DNA from: Microtetraspora glauca
Lineage (GTDB): Bacteria; Actinomycetota; Actinomycetes; Streptosporangiales; Streptosporangiaceae
Assembly: GCA_001570385.1 (NCBI GenBank)
Contig: BBYL01000009.1
Coordinates: forward strand, 248,001 to 312,000
Direction: 5' to 3'
DNA: 64,000 nt
Below the pieces are notes generated by a model. The model was not told the DNA's origin and made no database searches. It saw nothing but the letters and a program-made list of their open reading frames with translations. The position numbers were made by a program, and so were the translations under genes. Below, in pieces: positions 1-7,190 of this stretch. Numbering within the stretch: position 1 is the stretch's first letter; each line of letters starts with the position of its first letter.

Positions 1-1128
1 GGAGTCGTCGGTCACGTTCCACCTGCTGGGCCGGTCGAGGGCGACCGCCGCCCTGGAGATCCGCCCGGTCAGCCGCGCTCCCTCGTGGAGCGCGACCGAC
101 GCCTCGCTGGTCTCGTCGGTGACGATGTCTCCGGTGAGCCTGCCACCGTCCACGACGAGCGCCGCCTGCCCGTACCGCGTGGCGTTGACCAGCCGCCCGC
201 TGTTCTCCACCCGGGCGCCCCCTTTCACCGTGATCAGCGCCGCCGTGCTGCTCACCTGGAACGCCTCGCCCCTCTCGGCGATCAGCCTGCCCCCGTGCAC
301 GGTGAGGACGGCCCGTCCTGGACGACGGCCGGCGTACCGGTAGAGCCGGGCGCCGACCGCGCCCCGCACGAGGCAGTCCTTCAGGGAGATCGAGCTCGCC
401 CCGTCGATCACCAGCCCTTCGGACCGCGCCGCGGTGATGCGTGCCCCGGTGCACGTGATCGTGCCCAGGGCGTACACGCCGGCGGAGTACCGCCCGGACG
501 TGGACAACTCGCCGCCGACCACGACGATCTCGCCGTCTCCCCGGGACGCCGTCACCGTCGAGGCGTGATCCCCCGACGTCGTGACCTTCACCCTGGCGAG
601 GGTCACCTTCCCCCTGTCCGCCGCTATCGCGCCGCGCGAGTACTCACCGCTCGCCTCGATCGTGCCCCCGGTCATCGACAGCGAGGACTTCTGCCCATAG
701 GCGAACAGGGCGGTGGCGCCCACGCCGTCCGTCGTCACGGAGCCGCCCGAGATCACGGCGGTCCCGGCCGACTGGGCCAGGACCGCGGAGTTGATGCCGA
801 AGAAGCCGCTCTCGCTGTTCGACGCGGCGTCGCCGGTCTTGTCGATCTGCGGGCTGGTCATGGTCAGCTTGCCCGAATTCGTGACGAGGATCGCCGACAG
901 GTTGACGCCGTCAGCCGTGTACGTGCCGTTCGACCTGGTCACCTGCGTCCGGTCGACGACGAACTTCCCCTGGGCCGGGTACTGGCGCGGCGTCACCGAC
1001 GGATGCGGCGACCGAACGGAGGACGGGGGACTGACGGTGACCGGCGCCCGCCCGTTCCCGTACGTGGCCGCGCAGCCGGCGAGTACGAGCGACACCGCCA
1101 CCACGCGAGCCATGACCATCCGTCCCAC
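1..1128 (-). CDS. secreted lipoprotein, beta-helix-like (3' end outside window)
   Basis: Incomplete at the window start: no stop codon is reached. The GTG at 1128 is chosen because a GGAGGAGG ribosome site lies 6 bases upstream; ATG codons at 1119 and 1113 are alternatives. The N-terminus is a short signal peptide ending in the lipobox LVLAGC, so the protein should be lipid-anchored outside the membrane. The rest (about 350 residues) is rich in G, T, S and V with repeating short strands of the type 'tGGtieasG' and 'vTvsgG', the look of a right-handed parallel beta-helix or adhesin-like repeat protein. No catalytic motif is visible. I do not recognise a specific function; the carbohydrate- or surface-binding idea is inference only. 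Confidence 0.75.
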   Translation of the reverse strand, partial: MGRMVMARVVAVSLVLAGCAATYGNGRAPVTVSPPSSVRSPHPSVTPRQYPAQGKFVVDRTQVTRSNGTYTADGVNLSAILVTNSGKLTMTSPQIDKTGDAASNSESGFFGINSAVLAQSAGTAVISGGSVTTDGVGATALFAYGQKSSLSMTGGTIEASGEYSRGAIAADRGKVTLARVKVTTSGDHASTVTASRGDGEIVVVGGELSTSGRYSAGVYALGTITCTGARITAARSEGLVIDGASSISLKDCLVRGAVGARLYRYAGRRPGRAVLTVHGGRLIAERGEAFQVSSTAALITVKGGARVENSGRLVNATRYGQAALVVDGGRLTGDIVTDETSEASVALHEGARLTGRISRAAVALDRPSRWNVTDDS

Positions 1129-1241
1129 GGACCCTCCTCCCCCCAAAGGAGTTACTGTCCGTAATCGCGCGTGCCCATGCCCGCCCGCCGTACTCGCCGT
1201 CCGCGCGGCTCCGCCGGGGCGGTTCCCGCTCCGCGGGCGGG

Positions 1242-1976
1242 TCAGGCGCGCATCGTGGAGGCGGCGTGCGCGGCGACCGCTGCGGCGAAGGCCCGGATGA
1301 CCGGATGGGGCTGGGACTCACCTCGGGAGAGTTCGGGCTGGAACAGCGTGCACAGGAAGAACGGATGGTCCGCCAGTTCCGCGATGCGCACCTCGCCCGC
1401 GTCGTCGAACCCGGTCAGGCGCATGCCGTGCTCGCGCAGGACATCCAGATAGTACGGATTCACCCCATAGGAGCAGTGGTAGCGCTCCACCGTCCGGTTA
1501 GTCCCCAGCACCCTCTCGGCCAGCGACCCCGGCGCGACCCGCACCGCCCCTTCATGACCGACGAGCGAACAGACGAGCGGCGCGATCAGCGGGAGCTCCT
1601 CACCGGGAGTGTTCTCGTCGTGCGCGACTTCGGCCAGCCCGCAGACGTCGCGGGCGTACTCCAGCAGAGCGTGCTGGAAGCCCCCGCACGTGCCGAGGAA
1701 CGGGATCCCCCGCTCGCGCGCCGCGCGCACCGCGGCGACCGCGCCGGCCTCGCTGCGGTACGGACTGCCCGGCACGAGCCAGACGCCGTCGAACCCCTCC
1801 AGCGCGCGCTCGTCCTCCGCGTCACCGGTGGGGATCCAGTACGCGTCGAGATCGAGCTGCTCACGGTCGCGAAGAGCGTTCAGCAGGAAGGGGACGCGGG
1901 CATGCGCGCGCACGTGCGGGGAACGGTCGCCGACGACGGCGACCCGGGCGGTGAAGGCGGATGAGGTTGCGGACAT
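1242..1976 (-). CDS. CTP-synthase C-terminal-like glutamine amidotransferase
   Basis: A 244-residue stand-alone class I glutamine amidotransferase domain resembling the C-terminal half of CTP synthase. The nucleophile elbow is GTCGGFQ (Cys97). The usual catalytic His-Pro-Glu near the end reads FQPE here, so the His is replaced by Gln; activity as a glutaminase is therefore doubtful. The family is known as 'CTP synthase C-terminal region-related (seleno)protein', some members of which have selenocysteine in place of the elbow Cys. The kinase/synthetase half of PyrG is absent, so it cannot make CTP alone. It is divergently paired with a LysR regulator at 2052, which probably controls it. The role is unknown. 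Confidence 0.85.
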   Translation of the reverse strand: MSATSSAFTARVAVVGDRSPHVRAHARVPFLLNALRDREQLDLDAYWIPTGDAEDERALEGFDGVWLVPGSPYRSEAGAVAAVRAARERGIPFLGTCGGFQHALLEYARDVCGLAEVAHDENTPGEELPLIAPLVCSLVGHEGAVRVAPGSLAERVLGTNRTVERYHCSYGVNPYYLDVLREHGMRLTGFDDAGEVRIAELADHPFFLCTLFQPELSRGESQPHPVIRAFAAAVAAHAASTMRA

Positions 1977-2029
1977 GGCGCCATCCTCGACCGATCCGGT
2001 GGTTCAGCGCCAACGATGATTCACACTCG

Positions 2030-2052
2030 CTCGATAAGCGATACTGATCGAG
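2030..2052. promoter_or_regulatory. LysR-type operator overlapping the regulator start
   Basis: CTCGAT-N11-ATCGAG is a perfect inverted repeat with the T-N11-A geometry known for LysR regulators. It lies between the divergent amidotransferase (start 1976) and the LysR gene. A -10-like GATACT (2040-2045) is inside it, 6 bases before the GTG at 2052, which suggests autoregulation and a leaderless LysR message. Confidence 0.6.
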
Positions 2053-2963
2053 TGGATCCCCATCTCCTGCGCACCTTCGTGGCGGTGGCCGGCTGCGGGT
2101 CCTTCTCGACCGCCGCCAGGCAACTCGGCTACACCCAGTCCGCGATCTCCCAGCACATCGCGGCACTCGAAAGCGACCTCGGCACCCCGCTGCTGCACCG
2201 CCGCCCGGTCGGCCCGACCGAGGCGGGGGAGCGGCTGCTCGACCACGCGGCCCCGATCCTGCTGCGCCTGGACGCGGCCAGGGCCGACGTCCTCCGGGCG
2301 GCCGCGGAACCGCCCGGACATCTCCTGCTCGACCTGACGCCGTCGGCCATGACGGCCCGGATCGCGCACGCTCTCACCGGGATACGCCGCTCCATGCCCG
2401 GCCTGGACGTCACCGTACGGGTCGCCGGACGCCAGGCGGTCCTCACCGCCGTCGCGACCGGCGAGTGCTCCTTCGGTCTCGTCGACGGGGTGGCCGCGCC
2501 CGGTGACCCGCTGCACCTGCTGGACGTCGACACGATCACGGGCGTCGCGGTCGCCGAGGAACATCTCGCCGTGATCCTGCCCGACGCGCATCCACTCGCC
2601 CGGCGGACCGGACTGCGTCTGGACGACCTCCTGGACGCCCGCTGGATCGACGCCCCCGAGGTGGCCGCCCCGCTGCCCGACCTGCGTACGGCGGCTCAGT
2701 CCGACAACCCGGCCGCCTCGATCCGCTACGAGGGAACCGACGCCTCGGCCCTCATCGCGCTCGTCGCCGCCGGTCACGGGCTCGTGGTCCTGCCCGCTCC
2801 GGCGGCGGCGGGCCGGCCCGGAGTCCGTGCGGTGCCACTCACCACCCCGCGCCTGGTCCATCGCACCGAACTCCTCCACGGCCGTAACGCGGGATCGGCC
2901 GCCACAGCGCTCGTCACCGCCCTCACCTCCGTCACCGCTGCCGGAACGGCCGACGGAGCGTGA
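2052..2963 (+). CDS. LysR family transcriptional regulator
   Basis: About 303 residues. The N-terminal winged helix (HLLRTFVAVAGCGSFSTAAR, followed by LGYTQSAISQHIAALE) is a textbook LysR HTH, followed by a periplasmic-binding-like effector domain of normal length. An ATG at 2016 is also in frame, but GTG 2052 fits the family's start (VDPHLLRTF) and sits 6 bases after a GATACT -10-like box, so a leaderless message is likely. Divergent from the amidotransferase gene, with the T-N11-A operator between them; this is the usual LysR-target arrangement. The inducer is not predictable. Confidence 0.9.
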   Translation: MDPHLLRTFVAVAGCGSFSTAARQLGYTQSAISQHIAALESDLGTPLLHRRPVGPTEAGERLLDHAAPILLRLDAARADVLRAAAEPPGHLLLDLTPSAMTARIAHALTGIRRSMPGLDVTVRVAGRQAVLTAVATGECSFGLVDGVAAPGDPLHLLDVDTITGVAVAEEHLAVILPDAHPLARRTGLRLDDLLDARWIDAPEVAAPLPDLRTAAQSDNPAASIRYEGTDASALIALVAAGHGLVVLPAPAAAGRPGVRAVPLTTPRLVHRTELLHGRNAGSAATALVTALTSVTAAGTADGA

Positions 2964-2969
2964 TCCGGA

Positions 2970-3587
2970 TCACAGGCCGGACCAGAAGACGGCGGCCTGC
3001 GCCCTGCTCTGCAACCCGAGCTTCGCCAGCACCCGGCTGACATGCGTCTTCGCGGTCGCTTCGGCCATGCCGAGCGACCGCGCGATCTCGGCGTTGGACA
3101 ACCCCCGGCCCAGCCCCGCCAGGACCTCGCGTTCTCGCGGGGTCAGCGACTCCACCGCCACCGGATCGACGTCGGGCCCCCCGGAGAACGCGGCGATCAG
3201 CTTGCGGGTGACGGACGGCGAGATCAGCCCCTCACCACGGGCGACCAGCCGTACGGCCGACACCAGGGACTCCGCGTCGGTGTTCTTCAGCAGGAACCCC
3301 GCCGCTCCCGCACGCAACGCGCCGAAAACGTACTCGTCGAGGTCGAACGTCGTCAGGATGAGGACGTCCGCCACGCCACCGAGCTCACGAGTGGCCGATA
3401 TCCCGTCGAGGCGAGGCATCCGTACATCCATCAGGACGACGTCCGGGCGCAGCCGCACCGCCATGTCGACCGCGGACCGCCCGTCACCCGCCTCGCCGAC
3501 CACCTCGATGTTGGACGCGCCCTCCAGGATGAGGACGAGTCCCGCGCGCACCGCGGCATGATCGTCGGCCACCAGTACCCGGATCAC
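2970..3587 (-). CDS. NarL/LuxR-type response regulator
   Basis: 205 residues. Receiver domain at about 1-120 with the acidic pocket D8/D9, phosphoacceptor D54 (VVLMDVRMP) and conserved Lys in FLLKN; LuxR-type HTH at about 143-200 (LTPREREVLAGLGRGLSNAE). It is the output partner of the histidine kinase immediately upstream, whose stop overlaps this start by four bases (ATGA), indicating translational coupling. It is convergent with the LysR gene (6 bases between stops). Target genes are unknown; two-component pairs of this type in actinomycetes often answer envelope stress or developmental cues, but nothing in the sequence shows which. Confidence 0.95.
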   Translation of the reverse strand: MIRVLVADDHAAVRAGLVLILEGASNIEVVGEAGDGRSAVDMAVRLRPDVVLMDVRMPRLDGISATRELGGVADVLILTTFDLDEYVFGALRAGAAGFLLKNTDAESLVSAVRLVARGEGLISPSVTRKLIAAFSGGPDVDPVAVESLTPREREVLAGLGRGLSNAEIARSLGMAEATAKTHVSRVLAKLGLQSRAQAAVFWSGL

Positions 3588-4837
3588 GACAGCTCCTTCT
3601 CCCGCTCGACACGCGCCGTACCCGGCGCCACGCCACCCGGCTCACCCGGCACCTCCTCGCGCGGCTCCGCCGCCCGCCTCCGCGCGGGCCAGAACAACCC
3701 TGCCGGGGCGGCCGCACCCGTCGGCAGCTCCACCCGCACCCGCCAGCCGCTCCCGTACGGCCCGGCCTCGAAGGATCCGCCGAGCAGCGTGGCGCGCTCC
3801 CGCATGCCGACCAGACCGGCTCCCGCCCCCGGCAGCCCGGAGGGACGAGCGCCCACGTCGTTCAGCACGGTCAGCTCGACCATGTCGGGCCGATAGCGGA
3901 CCTGCACCCGCGCGCCCCGATCGGTGCCGTGCTTGAGCACGTTCGTGAACGACTCCTGCAGGATGCGGTAACCCGCGAGGTCCACGGCGGCGGGCAGGTC
4001 GCGCGAGGTCCCGCCCACACTCAGCTCCACCGGGAAACCGGTCCGCGCGATCAACGTCTCGACATCCGACAACCGGTGCCGCCTGGCCTCGATCTCCTCA
4101 CCGTCCTCACGCAGAAAACCGATCATCGTCCGCATCTCCGCCATGCCCTGGACGCTGTTCTCCCTGATCGACTCCACGATCTTCCGCGTGGCCGCCGGGT
4201 CCAGATCGGCGCGGGCGAGCATCGCGCTCGACTGGATGGCGATCGCGCTGAAATGGTTGGCGACCATGTCATGCAGTTCGCGCGCCATCCGGGTGCGTTC
4301 GGCGGACACGGCGGCCCGCCGGTCGAGCTCCGCCAGGCGGGCCACCTGCTCGGCCCTGGCCCGCTCGGCCACGGCCTGGTCCCGATGCTGGCGTACGGCG
4401 ATCGCCGTCGTGACCGGGACCACCCCCACCAGGGCCGCCTGGACCGCCATGGCGGCCGGCACCCGCCAGTCCCCGACCATCAGCCCCAGGAGCGCACCGA
4501 CCCCGATCGCGCCGATCGAGGTGATCCACAGCATGATCCGCCCGAGCGGGCGCGGCCCGTACAGCACCCCGGCATAGATGTTGTCCGTGACGATCAGCAC
4601 GGTACCCAGCGAGGGGCCGAGCAGGACGTCACCCACGAGGGCGACGGCGCCCAGCACCAGCGCCACGACGGGCGCCCGCTTCCGGAGGGCCACCCCGCAG
4701 CACGTCACGACCAGGGGAAGCACGAAGAGCCCCACCGCCGCACCCCTGTGCACGTAGGCCCCACCGCCGAGCAGGAGCAGCCCCGCGGCGAAGGCGGCCA
4801 CCGCCGCCGCCACCTCCTGCCTGCTGGGAGTCGTCAT
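3584..4837 (-). CDS. sensor histidine kinase (HisKA_3 type)
   Basis: About 417 residues from the ATG at 4837; an upstream ATG at 4945 would add 36 non-conserved residues. The first 150 residues contain several hydrophobic segments (membrane sensor region typical of NarL-partner kinases). The dimerisation/phosphoacceptor box is RMARELHDMVANHFSAI (His in ELHD), followed by a HATPase_c domain with the N-box (GYRILQESFTNVLKHG) and G-box (GLPGAGAGLVGMRERATLLG). It phosphorylates the response regulator whose gene overlaps its end by four bases. The signal is unknown. Confidence 0.93.
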   Translation of the reverse strand: MTTPSRQEVAAAVAAFAAGLLLLGGGAYVHRGAAVGLFVLPLVVTCCGVALRKRAPVVALVLGAVALVGDVLLGPSLGTVLIVTDNIYAGVLYGPRPLGRIMLWITSIGAIGVGALLGLMVGDWRVPAAMAVQAALVGVVPVTTAIAVRQHRDQAVAERARAEQVARLAELDRRAAVSAERTRMARELHDMVANHFSAIAIQSSAMLARADLDPAATRKIVESIRENSVQGMAEMRTMIGFLREDGEEIEARRHRLSDVETLIARTGFPVELSVGGTSRDLPAAVDLAGYRILQESFTNVLKHGTDRGARVQVRYRPDMVELTVLNDVGARPSGLPGAGAGLVGMRERATLLGGSFEAGPYGSGWRVRVELPTGAAAPAGLFWPARRRAAEPREEVPGEPGGVAPGTARVEREKELS

Positions 4838-4983
4838 CCGCCCATCCCACCACGGCTCCGGACCCGTCCCGTCCCGCGCGGGTACCACCCGGCGTACATC
4901 GAAGGATGCAGGCCAGTTCATCATCACCGACGACGCCCGCCGCATCCCGGATGGCCCAGGCTGGAAGGGGAGGTGGTGAGCGG

Positions 4984-5523
4984 GTGCTCGCGTTGATCAT
5001 TGGGTGCGAAGTCGGCTTCTGGGTGTTCCTGGGCCTTGGACTCCTGGCACGTTACGCGCTGCGCATGCGACGGACCGGTGGGGCGCTGCTGCTGGCCGTT
5101 CCACTGCTGGACCTCGTGTTGCTCGTGGCCACCGTCATCGACATCCGCGGGGGAGCGGTCGCCACCTGGCAGCACGGACTCGCCGCCGCCTACCTGGGAT
5201 TCTCCGTGATGTTCGGCCACCGGACGATCAGGTGGGCCGACGCCTGGATCTCCCACCGGTTCGCCGATGGACCCCCGCCGTGGAAGCCCCCGGCGGGCGG
5301 GATGGCCCGCGCCCGCTACGAGTGGCTCATCTGGCTGCGCATCGTCGCCGCGTACGGCATCACCTGCGCTCTCCTGCTCGCGATGGTCTGGCTCATCGGC
5401 GACCCGGCGCGCACCGAGGCGCTGTCGCAGTTCATGGTGGGCACGGCCAAGGTCCCGCTGATCGCTCTGCTGTGGCCGGTGAGCTACACCCTCTGGCCGA
5501 AGAAGGTCTCTCCCGAGCGCTAG
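4984..5523 (+). CDS. small integral membrane protein, YmcC-like
   Basis: About 179 residues with four probable transmembrane segments (around residues 3-22, 35-55, 63-80 and 120-145) and a short cytoplasmic middle containing WKPP. GTG 4984 is preferred because GGGGAGG precedes it by about 11 bases; an ATG at 4906 in frame would add 26 low-complexity residues. It starts divergently from the histidine kinase. Similar proteins occur widely in actinomycetes without known function; the YmcC-family label is from memory and tentative. Confidence 0.75.
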   Translation: MLALIIGCEVGFWVFLGLGLLARYALRMRRTGGALLLAVPLLDLVLLVATVIDIRGGAVATWQHGLAAAYLGFSVMFGHRTIRWADAWISHRFADGPPPWKPPAGGMARARYEWLIWLRIVAAYGITCALLLAMVWLIGDPARTEALSQFMVGTAKVPLIALLWPVSYTLWPKKVSPER

Positions 5524-5687
5524 GCGTCGGCGCGGGCACCCTGCTGGGCGGGCCCACTCCGCCGACCTGGAGGGCCGTCATGTACCTGACCGCGCCGCTT
5601 CGCGAAGGGCTTGTCCGTCCACAACGGACGATGAAAGGGGAAAGGGGAGTACCCGCGCCTTTCCACTCTCAACGTATAGCGCACCGG

Positions 5688-5706
5688 GGGGCTTGCCACA
5701 AGACCC
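5688..5706. promoter_or_regulatory. candidate rifamycin-associated element (RAE)
   Basis: GGGGCTTGCCACAAGACCC, 60 bases before the glycosyltransferase start, is an imperfect dyad around CTTG-CCA-CAAG. From memory, the rifamycin-associated element reported upstream of actinomycete rifamycin-inactivating genes is a 19-bp dyad of the form GGGGCTTGCGGCAAGGCCC; 16 of 19 positions would agree. The remembered consensus must be checked. It is the only such site I see in the window. Confidence 0.5.
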
Positions 5707-5765
5707 GGGTCGTGCCCCAGAATCATCGGACGCAGCCAGAACCTGCGGAAATTGGGGGACGCGAA

Positions 5766-6977
5766 GTGCGGGTGTTGTTGTCGACGTATGGGTCGCGCGG
5801 GGACGTCGAGCCGCTGGTGGCGCTGGCGGTGCGGTTGCGGGCATTCGGCGCGGAGGTGCGCGTGTGCGTGCCACCGGACGAGGACTTCGCGCAGCGGCTG
5901 GCCGGTGCCGGCGTGCCGCTGGTGCCGGTCGGCCAGTCGGCGCGCGCGCTGACGACCGGGGCGCCGCAGCCGTCATCCCTGCCCCAGCGCGCGGCCGAGT
6001 TGATCGCCGGCCAGTTCGACTCGGTCATCGCGGCCGCCGAGGGATGTGACGTGCTGGTTGCGACCGGCATGATGCCGGCCGCGGCCGGCGCGCGATCGGT
6101 GGCCGAGAAACTGGGCATCCGCTCCGTGTCCGTGACCTTCCAGCAGCTCACCCTTCCGTCGCCACACCATCCGCCGCTGGCGTATCCGGGCCGGCCGTTC
6201 CCGCCGGAGGTGACCGACAAGCGGGTGCTGTGGGACCTGGACGCCCAGAGCATCAACGCGCTGTTCGGTGAGGCGCTCAACACCAATCGGGCGTCGATCG
6301 GCCTGCCACCGGTGGACAACGTCCGCGACTACGTCATCGGCGACCAGCCGTGGCTGGCGACGGACCCGGCCCTGGACCCCTGGCAGGAGACGCCGGACCT
6401 CGACGTCGTCCAGACCGGGGCGTGGGTCCTGCCCGACGTTCGTCCGCTCCCGGCCGAGTTGGAGGCGTTCCTGGAGGCGGGCGCCCCACCGGTGTTCGTG
6501 GGCTTCGGCAGCATGCCCATGCGCGCGTCGACAGACGTCGCCCAGGTCGCCATCGAGGCGGTCCGCGCGCAGGGCTGCCGCGTACTTGTCGGGCGCGGCT
6601 GGGCGGGTCTGGCCCCGATCGACGACACCGAGGACTGCTTCGTCGTCGGTGAGGTCAACCAGCAGGCACTGTTCGGCCGGGTGGCCGCCGTCGTGCACCA
6701 CGGCGGTGCGGGCACCACGACGACCGCCGCCCGGGCCGGCGCGCCTCAGGTGGTGGTACCCCAGGCTGCGGACCAGCCGTACTGGGCCGGCCGGGTGGCC
6801 GACCTGGGCATCGGTGTGGCTCACGAGGGTCCGACTCCGACCTTCGAGTCCCTGTCCGCCGCGCTCGAAACCGCCCTGACCCCGAAGACCCGCGCACGAG
6901 CGACCGCCGTGGCCGGCACGATCCGCACCGACGGGGCGACGGTGGCCGCGAAGCTGCTCCTCGACGCGGTCAGCTGA
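5766..6977 (+). CDS. rgt: UGT-type glycosyltransferase, likely rifampin glycosyltransferase
   Basis: 403 residues, GT1/GT28 fold. The N-terminal acceptor domain begins VRVLLSTYGSRGDVEPLVAL; the C-terminal nucleotide-sugar domain has FVGFGSM and the donor-site signature HHGGAGTTTTAARAGAPQV, PQAADQPYWAGRV. Start GTG 5766 is chosen for the GGGGGA site 7 bases upstream and because upstream codons are not family-like. The enzyme would transfer a sugar from a UDP- or dTDP-sugar to a macrolactone or similar aglycone. Its overall pattern resembles the Rgt enzymes that inactivate rifampin by glycosylation, and an RAE-like site plus a following helR gene support that reading. Sterol or vancomycin-type aglycone transferases are alternatives. 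Confidence 0.75.
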   Translation: MRVLLSTYGSRGDVEPLVALAVRLRAFGAEVRVCVPPDEDFAQRLAGAGVPLVPVGQSARALTTGAPQPSSLPQRAAELIAGQFDSVIAAAEGCDVLVATGMMPAAAGARSVAEKLGIRSVSVTFQQLTLPSPHHPPLAYPGRPFPPEVTDKRVLWDLDAQSINALFGEALNTNRASIGLPPVDNVRDYVIGDQPWLATDPALDPWQETPDLDVVQTGAWVLPDVRPLPAELEAFLEAGAPPVFVGFGSMPMRASTDVAQVAIEAVRAQGCRVLVGRGWAGLAPIDDTEDCFVVGEVNQQALFGRVAAVVHHGGAGTTTTAARAGAPQVVVPQAADQPYWAGRVADLGIGVAHEGPTPTFESLSAALETALTPKTRARATAVAGTIRTDGATVAAKLLLDAVS

Positions 6978-6992
6978 GAAAGGCCGCCCGTA

Positions 6993-7011
6993 CCCGCGTG
7001 GACCACGCGGG
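6993..7011. terminator. short palindromic hairpin after glycosyltransferase
   Basis: CCCGCGT-GGACC-ACGCGGG starts 15 bases after the stop codon. Stem of 7 bp, GC-rich, no T-run, as is usual in actinomycetes. Weak terminator candidate; some read-through into helR would be possible. Confidence 0.4.
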
Positions 7012-7157
7012 ATCGCCGAGCCAGAACCCAGAACACGAGAACCCGCGCACCCTGCGACCTGAACCGGCAACGGCCATGGGATCCACGGCCAGGCGGAGCG
7101 TTGCCCGTCATGGCCACCCGGCCGTAACACCGGTTCGGACGCCCTGGTGCGCGTAGT

Positions 7158-7171
7158 GGTCGCAAGCGACC
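7158..7171. promoter_or_regulatory. palindrome in helR leader
   Basis: GGTCGC-AA-GCGACC is a perfect inverted repeat 20 bases upstream of the helR start codon. It could be an operator or a leader hairpin. It does not match the RAE-like site upstream of the glycosyltransferase. Confidence 0.35.
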
Positions 7172-7190
7172 TCAGATCGGAGCTGATGAC

